A stretch of DNA of 64,000 nucleotides from Parelaphostrongylus tenuis (Eukaryota > Nematoda > Chromadorea > Rhabditida > Metastrongylidae), in the NCBI GenBank assembly GCA_019055375.1, contig JAHQIW010000933.1, positions 1 through 64,000 of the forward strand. The letters are read 5' to 3'. The translations under genes and the position numbers were made by a program. Shown in pieces: positions 1-9,221 of this stretch (its first letter is position 1; every line of letters starts with the position of its first letter). Under the pieces are notes generated by a model. It was not told the DNA's origin. It worked only from the letters and a program-made list of their open reading frames with translations, and did no database searches.

Positions 1-422
1 ACATAATAACCGATATAGATTTCGCAAAAACCTGAAAAAAACGGTAAAATTGTAGTGCGAAGAAATTCTAAACATTCAAGATTTAAAAGGAAACCCTATA
101 ATATTGCTCTTTTTCTATGTGAAACTCTAAAACGTTTGAATTTAGATATTTCAAACTTCAAATCTCGGACAGCACTTCAGTAAAGGGCTGGAAAACATAC
201 AGTCCTGTGTAGATGTGGTGGAAAGAGCGTAGCTATTGGGTCGAGCAGGAGAAAACAGACGACGACGTTTCTCTTCATACGATTTCTCCAAATCGCATTC
301 TTCGACTGTCTCCAGAACCTGCTCCGGTTAGAAAACTGTAGATTTTAGAAACAACGAAACAAAAAGCAAGTCGAATAAATAATACTTAGCTGCTTTTGGA
401 GGTGTATGAAGTCCTAAATATA

Positions 423-860
423 CCCAGTGATGTGGAGTGATGCGCAAAACTTCTGCGTCAAGCGGGACTCGATCTCACAAAACACTCTATCCGAGAGAAC
501 GTGGGCTGACCCGTTACACTACTGGCACCCGTTTTGTCAGCACTCTTTCCACGCTACAACGCATCTGTGTGTCAGCATTACACCATAGTACATTATAACT
601 GCTAAAACAATAGTGAAAATTCGATTCGATCACCATACACAACATCTGTCAGCGTGACTGAGTTAAATGTTGATACCAATTTCCTGGGCCAGCCATTGAC
701 GGTTCATTGCTGACAGATAGATACTATGTAGCATGCGAGAGTGATAGGAAAACGGTAGTGAGTAGTGCGACGTGTGAAAGTATGCGCTTCCGATAGATTG
801 AGATGTGGAATCGAGTCTCGCCAGACGCAAAAAAATTGCACATCACTCTACATTACTGTA
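423..860. repeat. Foldback element with tRNA-like arms (diverged copy)
   Basis: Left end CCAGTGATGTGGAGTGATGC, then TGCGTCAAGCGGGACTCGAT; right end GAATCGAGTCTCGCCAGACG, then TTGCACATCACTCTACATTA. The arms are inverted repeats of about 100 bases holding B-box-like sequence, and the layout matches 48106-48568. Confidence 0.62.
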
Positions 861-955
861 AATTTCGTATAAAACAAGAAGACTTGATTGAAAGTAAAAT
901 ACTCAATCCAAATGTAGATCATTCCCAAGTTTCTGAGGAAAAAAATACAACAGAC

Positions 956-2810
956 CTCTTTTGTGTCCAATAACTGTGAGCTAGACGGGATACTCACTAG
1001 AGGTTCCTGCAAGAATACGCAGATTATTTATTTAAGATAAAAAAAATGAAAAGGAAAGGGTTCTTATATGTCAAACAAAAACGGACGAGGAAACAACCCC
1101 TTCTGGCCAAAAACTTTTCATATGAATGTCAGCAATCACTAGCAAGCTCAAATCTCTGGCTAGTGCGTTACTCGTTTCTTTCATGAAGAAGCCTTTTCAT
1201 AACGCTGTAGCAGAAAGCAAACATTTGTGTTTCACACACACATATTTCTAGCAGCACACAATTGATCTCTGAGACTATAAGTAATTATTCATAGCGTAAG
1301 CTTCCACAACTCCGACGCTGTGCTTATTTTCTGGAAAAACCGTTCCACTGCAACGTAGCAGGGAAAATAAGATTAATTTTCACCAGTGTGTGGGGTGGGC
1401 GTACACATGTGGAGTGCGATTTTTGTGATTCAATTCGAAATTTTTTTCCGCTTTGGAAGAACTCTAATCAAAACATTACTCTAATACTAATAGATTTTTT
1501 TCTACAGGTCCATATATTTTTCGTGTTTCCAGCAAAGTAACAGTTGAAGTGAGCGGCGCGAGTGAAACATAATTTTACTTTGGATGCTACAGCTTTATAG
1601 AAGGGTCTTTTTAAAAGAGGAGCACGCAGCGCAGTTGACAGAGATTTAAGTTTTGAATGATTACTGACAATCTACTGAAATTTTCTCGCCCAGAAAAAAA
1701 GGGTCGCTTATTCACTTGTTCCCGGATAACATAAAGGAACCACCAAAGACTAAAGAAGTGGAAATTTCGAAAAAAAAACATGTGAGCGGAGCCACTGCTA
1801 TATCCATAGATGCGTCATATCATTCTCAAGCATGTGCACGTCGGCAATCATAGTCGCCCTCACTTCCTCCAATGACGGGGCAGATAGCACTCGTTGGGAC
1901 GATCGACTGGCTCATTTCGCATCATTGCACGTTCTTGAACAATTTGCTATCGAAGAAAAATAAAGTATTGAGCGCAAATTTGTTGATATGAGTTCAACAT
2001 AAGTGAAAGAAAATCAAGAAACCGCACTATCTGGGCCGAAATTTGGATCAGCATTTGGGCCACGAATGTTCGCAGCCTTGTGTTGAAGATCGTCAATGAT
2101 GAAAGACGACGGGCTACACAAGACAAGTCAAATTTGAGATGCTTCGAGATTTACGACGAAGTTTATTACAAATAAGGGTCAAGTTCAGCATAAAACATCG
2201 TTACGTAGGCAAGCAACTCTCCCAAACTTAGATTTCATACCTCTTCTTTATCCCGAGTTTCCACCTTTGTTAATGTTCAGTACAGCTACAGTTTCTCTGT
2301 CATCATCGAAAATCTCGATTGGGGAAGTACTGGTGGGGCAAATCCTTGTAAAGAAGTCACTCCCAATTTTTTTTTTCTCAACACTATTGAGTGCACCAAT
2401 CAGGTTATTTGAGAATAGAAATCAGGAATGATCTAAACTGTCCTTCCATTTCGACTACAGGAATATCGTAAAGCCGATGCCTTGCCAAAGATGGAACTTT
2501 CGCAAATCCTTTCACATTGCCACCCTGGGCATAGCTTTCCGCCCACATGAGGAGAAGGAACTCCAGCAAGTGCTCGAATCGCCCCTGTTCTTCCATCCTC
2601 TCGAATACTCTCACTGCATTCAGGTTTTTGCTGTATTTCCCATAAGCACGGAGTTTGCTCCTGAGATCACCAGGCATTGACAATCACGCACCAGTAGCCC
2701 ATACAAACGAAGCATGTCATTTTCGCAGACCAATGAGTCGTTCGCGAGAAAAGCCGTTAGAGCCCTTTTGGTTTTCTTCTTCACAGAGGAGAGCATGAAG
2801 ATTTCCGCTA
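956..2810 (-). pseudogene. Inverted broken copy of bub-1 5' exons
   Basis: On the - strand this stretch mirrors 8.22-9.70 kb of bub-1. Recognisable pieces are KTKRALTAFLANDSLVCEND and FERMEEQGRFEHLLEF (2452-2805), the exon ending in the AVLN-like segment (about 2260-2345), the ANIRGPNADPNFGPDS-type exon (about 2020-2110), RAMMRNEPVDRP (about 1800-1945) and the 17-residue exon EPLVSIPSSSQLLDTKE (956-1006). It is broken: the short-intron acceptor AG is AT near 2641, the next donor GT is lost near 2433, the following acceptor is CAA, and 1-2 nt deletions shift the frame in at least three exons. The homologue of the 9324-9374 exon is not visible. There is no kinase domain. It is a decayed duplicate, not a second checkpoint gene. 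Confidence 0.85.
1085..1740. mobile_element. Non-autonomous TIR element A, in the inverted bub-1 copy
   Basis: Ends are inverted: TTTTCATATGAATGTCAGCA/ATCACTAG near 1115 versus GATTACTGACAATCTACTG near 1660, with inner TCTCTGGCTAGTGCG versus GCGCAGTTGACAGAG. The internal marker TTTGTGTTTCACACACACAT (1224-1243) is shared with other copies. No transposase frame. Confidence 0.62.
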
Positions 2811-2829
2811 AAAGCGGCCAAATAGAAAT

Positions 2830-3140
2830 ATTTCTACATTCTCTTCTGAAAAATATTTTAAGAGCGCTGTAGCAAAGAAGATGAATTTGTGTTTCACACA
2901 CACACTTATTGCTCGCAAAACGGAGCTCCTCTCTTAGACTTTCAATAACTCGACACTCGACACTCATCCAGCAATTCAAAAACGATGCTTCGTTTTCGAT
3001 AAGACCGGTTTGCCGTACTGTAGCAGGCAAAAGAAGATTAGAACAGACCTACCGAGCAACGCGTTTGATTTACCGCGCAGCCCGTTAATCTACCTTGTAG
3101 CGCGACTCACATGTGGGCGTGCAACTTTTGTTATTGAATT
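2830..3140. mobile_element. TIR element A, internal fragment
   Basis: Carries the GCTGTAGCAAAGAAGATG, TTTGTGTTTCACACACACAC and CTGTAGCAGGCAAAAGAAG blocks in the order seen in the other copies; adjoins the bub-1 pseudogene's 5' end. Confidence 0.55.
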
Positions 3141-3568
3141 TAGGTCTTTGTTTCGAGCGTTTTATTTATTTTTGAAATCACGCTCAACTTTGGAAGATCC
3201 CCTCGTTATTATTAGAGCCAACACGTCATGTGGTCTGGTAATGGGCTCATATTAACCCAATACACGTATTTCGACCTTACAGTCTCGTTAGTCGGGCAGA
3301 ACCCGTCGTCTTTCAATGCTTTTAGCCAATTCTCTCGGCAACCCTACCCTCCCTTATCAAAGACGAACATTTTACACTGTAAGTCAAGTGAAATTAATCA
3401 CCGAACTTACAGTGTAAGCCGAATAACTCGAGATTTGTATAAGTACAATGGCTTTCGGCTTAAGTGGGTTAATAGAGCGATATTGCTTACCCGATCAAAC
3501 CTGTTGAAGGTTGGTGGCTTATAGTTATGATAAAGAGATCTTGAAGAATGAGTGGTGAGTAAGCGGTG

Positions 3569-3641
3569 GCCTCGATGGTGTAGTGGTAGCACGCGTTGTC
3601 GGCATGGACGAAGATGATTCAACTCCTGCGTGAGGTTGAAT
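3569..3641 (+). repeat. tRNA-like unit, family II
   Basis: GCCTCGATGGTGTAGTGGTA (A box) and GATTCAACTCCTGCGTGAGG (B box region), preceded by a shared body with AACCTGTTGAAGGTTGGTGG and ATGAGTGGTGAG. The B box is mutated. Confidence 0.65.
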
Positions 3642-4153
3642 TTTTGCTTACCACTCAATTCTCCTAAGTAGAATACCTTCATATTTGACTGTTTTTTGAG
3701 ACCTCGCTGAAAACAGTATCATATGACAATGGCTTTTAGAGTCTTTTATGAGGTCTTTTGTGGGCACTTATACACAGTGCCTTTTTTCTGAGCCGATCTT
3801 TTTTTTTTTGGGAGAACCCCCTTACATAACGGAATCGCAGACGTACTATTTACATGTGCCGTCGAATGATAAAATCTCCAAACAGACAGTGTTGTACACT
3901 CGATTCTCTTGGCTGGTAGTCGTGAAATATCACACGGGTTCTTTTTCAATAGGGAAACAAATGAAGAACCAATCTCATTCGCTGGAGAGGAGCTTTTTAT
4001 GGGAGTGGTAGTAATCATTCGAAAGCTGAGACCTGAGGCTACCGCCCAACGTCGCCGGTTTCCAAAGCACCCGTGTTTCTCAAGACCACGCTTAAGTTTC
4101 ACTATGCCTAATATTAATTTTGGATTATGCGTTTGGTCTCTTATTGGCATTTA

Positions 4154-4668
4154 GCCGGGGCAATATACGTGTTTCGGCCATTCAGCGTCGTTAGTTGCAC
4201 GGTGCCTTTTGCCGGAGTCAATCCTTTCCGTGGAAAACCCTCCCTTACATAAAGGAATCGCCAATGAACAAGTTACACTGCCGCGTTTAAAGTGAAAATT
4301 CACTTCACCCACGGCAGAGGTAATCTATCTCTACTTGTTCAGTGATATGATCACCAGACATTTTAATGATTAACAATCGATTCCTCAATGTTGGTATTTT
4401 TGAAAATAATACCATCATATTCGGCTGTTTTTTTTTTCTGAGACTCGCTTAGAATAGTATAATCCGGCAATACATTTTTTAGCCTTTGATGAGGTGTGAG
4501 ATCTGCCGTGGGTGAAGTGAGTTTTCACTTTACACGCGGCAGTGTAACATGTTCGTCGACGAATCCTTTATATAAGGGTTACTCCCTGAAGTGATTGGCT
4601 TAGACGAAAGGCACTGTGCAGCTGACGAAGCTGCAAGTCCGAAACACGTGTATTTCACTGTATAAGTG
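4154..4668. repeat. Foldback element with AAGTGAAAATTCACTT hairpins
   Basis: The left arm (ATACGTGTTTCGGCC, GTTACACTGCCGCG, AAGTGAAAATTCACTTCACC) is repeated inverted on the right (GGTGAAGTGAGTTTTCACTT, CGCGGCAGTGTAAC, CGAAACACGTGTAT). Partial copies of the same arm lie at 3740-3890 and 53855-54040, and a short piece at 49700-49740. Confidence 0.65.
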
Positions 4669-4879
4669 CCCATAAACGATCTCTTACTCGTATTTGAATC
4701 ATTACAGCACTGCGAAAAAGCAGTAAAAAACATAGGTATTTTTGGATTCATATAAATATAATGGCCGTAAGTTTAACTAGATTTATAAAACGATATGTGC
4801 TTACCCGACCAAACCCGTTAAAGAGTGGCAGCTGATATCTTTGACAGAGATCTTGAAGAATGAGTGGTGATGAAACGGT

Positions 4880-4950
4880 GCTTCTGTGGTGTAATGGTAG
4901 CATACGCCCCCGGCATGGGCGAAACACTGGTTCGACTCCCGTCTGAGGTC
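4880..4950 (+). repeat. tRNA-like unit, family II
   Basis: GCTTCTGTGGTGTAATGGTA at the A box, GGTTCGACTCC B box, closing CTGAGG. The preceding body (CAAACCCGTTAAAGAGTGG) matches the other units. Confidence 0.68.
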
Positions 4951-5264
4951 GATTTTAGCTACCATGAGCTATCTCTTAAGAAGAAAGTTTGGACCGTATG
5001 TATTTAATGCAAAGATCATGATTAGTCGCGCCGAATACTGTGCCTAACTCACTGCATTTTCTTGATGAGTTAGGACGAGATTATCATTTACTATTCGTTT
5101 ATTTACAACAGCTACAACAGTTTTGGTACTTTTCGCTTCATTCAAAGCCTGGTAGGTTTAGTTGACTGCACGTTAGTCAGCCAAATACCTCCACACCTCC
5201 GCTAGAAATATCGTGAGGCGAGGACTAAATTCTTCAAAGAATTTGTAGGAATTAATGTCTAAAA

Positions 5265-5571
5265 GAGCGCATGTGGTGCAGTGGTTAAAGGTGCTGTGCG
5301 TCGCACACAATGTCCATGGTTCGACCTCGCGCTCATGACTCACCAGGCCATTCATCCCTCCGGGGTTGGTAAATTGGCATCAGACGGGTCGCAAGCTTGT
5401 CTGGGAGGATAAGCAGCTCTGACTTGATACAGCGGAAGGCCACCGCGAGTCATTGTAAAGACTAAATATGCATTTAGTCATCTCAAATAATATAAAAATT
5501 GAAGACAAAAGCATGACGCATCCGTCAGGGATTGATCGACGTCGTAAGCTTTATCCTTTATCCTTCAATGT
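5265..5571 (+). repeat. tRNA-derived SINE, family I
   Basis: The head is tRNA-like: A box GTGGTGCAGTGG, B box GGTTCGACCTC, and ends GAGCGCA...CGCGCTC that can pair. A body follows (GTCTGGGAGGATAAGCAG, GCGAGTCATTGTAAAG) and a tail of TTTATCCTTTATCC. Length about 305 bases. The structure is that of a pol III SINE. Confidence 0.85.
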
Positions 5572-6020
5572 GTACAGTGTTAATCCGAGCAACACCCATA
5601 TTCTAAACGGCGCTCCTCAGCAGATCCCATGCTCTAGCGCCAATAGGTTTGCGCGGGAGTGACGTGCGTTTGAATCCGCGGTCCTTAGGTGTTTCTCAGT
5701 GTGTCCCTTGACGTGTGCTTTCGATAAGGGTTTATCCTCGCGTTTTATCGCTCTGTAGGGGTGATTCGTCGATTGAGCCTATTCATTCGGTCTCTTGCAG
5801 TCGTTAGGATCAGGCGTTCTCTCCAGTTCCGCTCTCTTTCCGAAGCGCAATGGACTCGTTCAATCTGCTGTTGAAGTGAGTTTGTCCGCTACTTCGATAG
5901 ACCATGTTTCCTTTCTTTTCCCAAGTCATTTCTTTTTAAAATTATAGTATTTTTGCTTCTTTCGCAATGTTATGATGTCACTCATATAACTTAAAGAATT
6001 GAGTGGTGAGCAAAAACACG

Positions 6021-6093
6021 GCCTCAGGCGGGAATCGAACCCGCGTTTCATCCTATCCGGGGACGCGTGCTCTAACCACTACACCACCGAGGC
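6021..6093 (-). repeat. tRNA-like unit, family II, with a complete cloverleaf
   Basis: The 73-nt - strand sequence folds as a full cloverleaf: acceptor GCCTCGG/CTGAGGC, D stem GTGT/GCAC, anticodon stem CGTCC/GGATG, T stem GCGGG/CCCGC with loop TTCGATT. The anticodon loop is CCGGATA, so position 33 is C not U and the anticodon would be GGA (Ser) in a body without the long serine variable arm. I call it a tRNA-like repeat, not a working tRNA. Confidence 0.7.
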
Positions 6094-6304
6094 ACATTTG
6101 CCCGACCACTCAATTCATTTCTTTTTCTTTTTCTCTTCTTTTCTTTCTCTCTCCCTCTCTCTTCTACTTCTTTATTTCACTACTCATTTCTTCCATTTAG
6201 AGAAGTGATGCAAAAGCCGAGCATCGACGGACTGCGGATGGTGTGTTCGTGAGTGATTTTTTGTAGTTCTATTGGAACAGTGCTCAGTACTTATACGTTA
6301 TACG

Positions 6305-7165
6305 GCGATAAATGAATATTCGACCGCATCCGCTGGCCGAGAGTTTTCCATAGGAGTGTTAGTAATCATTCAAAAGCTTGAATCTCTGTCTAGAGCTGTA
6401 CATTGCCGGTTTTTTGAATATCCTTTTGCGCCGTTGTAAAATCCCAAATAAAATTACGTCTTGCACAACCAAGCGTTTTTTTTCTTATCTCGCTTATGTT
6501 TCGCATTGGGCAGAACTCCTCCCTGAGACTCCTTGTACTCTTTCGATAGCGCAAGTCTCGAAGAAGTCAGAGATATACTTGCTTTTTGGAAATGCTCGTT
6601 TGATAGAGCTTTCACAAAAGGAAAACATCTATGTTTGACACCTCGCCCATCGGAGCTCTTTCTTTAGACTAATATAATCATTAGGTCGCGTAACTTTCGA
6701 AGATTCCAACGCTGTGCTTATTTTCTGGAGCGGCCGCTTCACGCGGTGTAGCAGGAAAAATGAGATCTAGTCTAACTTAACCGGCGAGCTTGTTTACCGG
6801 CCAATCGGGGGGCAGAGCGACCGATCGATGCCCTAACTCGTTAGAGTGTAACTTGTTTTCTACTGAGGATTTTTTCTCCGCTTTGAAATAAATCTCTTAC
6901 AAAACGATTGACTAAGATGCTACGAGATTTTTCCTGCGCGTTCAAATGGTGTTTTTGTGCTTCTTGCGGATTACATGTATGAGAAAAATGAAAGAGCGCA
7001 AAGGATGTGGAACACAGTTTTATTTGATATGTACTACGTTATAATAAGATCTTTTCAAAAGCTGATTACTTAAGGCTCTAGCACGAGATTTAAGTTTTTG
7101 GTCGGTTACAAACACTCCTATGAAAACTCTTGTTCAACAAATAAAATAGAATGTTCCTTTATTGC
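6305..7165. mobile_element. TIR element A, near full-length
   Basis: Left end GATAAATGAATATTCGACCG, GTTAGTAATCATTCAAAAGC; right end inverted (TTTTTGGTCGGTTACAAACAC, TATGAAAACTC). About 860 bases with the AACGCTGTGCTTATTTTCTGG internal block. No coding frame of note. Confidence 0.65.
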
Positions 7166-7549
7166 TGTCTAACATATAAGTTTTATTGATCTCTAAAGGT
7201 TTCTCAGCAAATTTGTGTCTTTCTTAACTCTATTGAAGCGAAGATGTTTCTGCGATAATTGACGTTATGAAATATTAGATTGCTTTGGGAGTTTAGAACA
7301 TTACAAATCTATGAAGTTACTCTGCTCTTCTGAATCTTACACATTGTCCTTTCCAACCCTCAATGTCCAGTATGGGAAGCTTTGCGTAAAAGTATTCGGT
7401 CAGCAAGAGTGTTTCCAGACTCTTTCGTTTTTGTTGATTATCTTTCACTCAATCAATTTTTGTTTGTACTGTCGTATTGAACAACTTCTCCTGGTTATTT
7501 TGATATACAGCACTTATACATTAGTTTCAAGATGGAATTTTTCTGCGAG

Positions 7550-7905
7550 CAAAAACGATTATTGGTGCTATATGAGAATCGTTTGTGTTGAAGTTCTGCT
7601 GGGACTTTCCGTAGTATTAACGAGGCCTGTGGTGACGAGGCAGTTGCGAGAACTGCGGTTCTTATCGCTTCAATGAATTCAAGGCTGGAAATGGAGATTT
7701 GACGCAGAAGCATGGAGTCTACTGCCCACAGGAAATTGGCCGGAAGGCTGTTTTCAATGCGGTTCAGGCGTCTGCGTTGGCTGACGATTTTGAGTATAGT
7801 CATAGCGAGGGATCATGCGAGTGTGGAGAAGTTGGAGAAAGTGGTTGAAGTTGAAGTGGAATACTTTGATTAATCATATGTTTATTTGTTGGAAAAAGAA
7901 ATAAA
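7550..7905 (+). pseudogene. Unrecognised possible terminal exon(s) with poly(A) signal
   Basis: Two + frames here look coding-like but neither is intact. One reads INEACGDEAVARTAVLIAS and later IVIARDHASVEKLEKVVEVE up to a stop near 7870, but carries an in-frame TGA near 7712. The other reads FNEFKAGNGDLTQKHGVYC and then EYSHSEGSCECGEVGESG. An AATAAA lies at 7900-7905, about 30 nt past the first frame's stop. I do not recognise the family. It could be the 3' end of a small gene with an unseen intron, a broken gene just upstream of bub-1, or chance. Confidence 0.25.
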
Positions 7906-8009
7906 TTGCACGAAAACGAAAAGCTCTGGACAATTTCTCGCCAACCTAATAACTGAAATGTAATTCAAAGTTCATAAATTTTCATCGTGACAATTACGGC
8001 CAACACATC

Positions 8010-9221
8010 ATGGTTTTTGGCGAACGAAACTCGCTTATTCAATGCCTTCTGTGTTCAAAGTATGAACTTATGGAACAGGATTGCATTCAACGTCATTGTT
8101 TTGTGGCTTTTTCTTTTCTTCCAATTTTAGCGACAGACTTATGGAGAAAGGCCAGTGATCTGAGTTCACTATTTAGAGGTACGTTCATAGAAATAAAAGA
8201 TAATTTCAGGAACCTAGAGGCATGGGAAATCTACATGCCTTCTACCGTGAAGGAGAAAACCAAAAGGGCTCTGACGGCCTTTCTCGCAGACGGCTCGTTG
8301 GTCTGCGAAGATGACATGCTTCGCTTGTATAGGCTACTGGTGCGTGATTGTCAATGCCTAGTGATCGCAGGAGTAAACTCTGTGTTTAGGGGAAATACAG
8401 CAAAAATCTGGGTGCAGTGAATGTATTCGAGAAGGTGGAGGAACAGGGGCGATTCGAGCACTCACTGAAGTTCCACCTCATGTGGGCGGAAACTTATGCC
8501 CAGAGTGGTGATTTGAAAGGATTCACGAAAGTTCTATCTTTGGCGAGGCATCGGCTTCAAGATATTCCTATTGTCGAATTGGAAGGGCACTTCAGGTAGT
8601 CTTGAATAACTTGATTGGTGCACTCAATAGTGTCAAGATAAAAGAATTGGAATTCACTTTTTTACAGGGATCTTGCCGACCAGTATTTCCCTAACACAGA
8701 GATTTTCGGTGATGATCAAGAAACCGTGGCTGTGCTGAACACTAACAAAGCTGGAAAACTCGGGATCAAGAAGAGGTATGAAATCTGAGTTTGGGAAAGT
8801 CGCTTGTCTACATAGCGATGTCTTATGCTGAACTTGACTCTTTTGATTTGTAATAAACTTTGTCGTAAATCCTGAAGCATCTTGAATTTAACTTGATCCT
8901 CTTGTATAGCTCGTCGTCGTTCGTCATTGGCAAATCTTCAACACAACACTGCGGACGCTCGTGGTCCATTTGCTGGTGCAAATTTTGGCGCAAATAGTAT
9001 GCGTTTCTAATTTTCTTCATTCGTATTAAAGTCATGTCAACAGATTTGCTCTTATTACTTTTTTCTTCAGTTAGAAAATTGTTTAAGAGCGTGTAATGAT
9101 CCGAAATGAACTTGTCGATCGTCCCAGCGACTCCTATATTGCCCCCTCTTTGGAGGAAGCGAGAGCGACTATGATTGCCGACATACAAATGCTTGACGAG
9201 TGCTATGATGCACCAATGGAT
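8010..9221 (+). other. bub-1: bub-1 exon block 1: Mad3/Bub1 N-terminal (TPR) domain
   Basis: Exons: 8010 or 8210-8339, 8390-8595, 8668-8775, 8910-8996, 9088-9221. The protein reads NLEAWEIYMPSTVKEKTKRA, then DDMLRLYRLL, then VFEKVEEQGRFEHS, then LMWAETYAQSGDLKGF, matching the W..YI / LRLW..YA / EQG...W.E..E..GD pattern of the Mad3/Bub1 homology region that binds Knl1-type scaffolds. The 50-nt intron 8340-8389 (CTG|GTGCGT ... TTTAG|GGG) is needed because the frame otherwise stops. The last exon uses a TTTAAG acceptor (ends 9087), which skips an in-frame TAA at 9084-9086. The junction between 8775 (leaves 2 nt) and 8910 (needs 1 nt left) does not fit in phase. Confidence 0.85.

Noticed and set aside
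6021..6093. Functional tRNA gene
   Set aside because: C at position 33, a serine anticodon in a non-serine body, and membership in a dispersed repeat family argue for a tRNA-like repeat.
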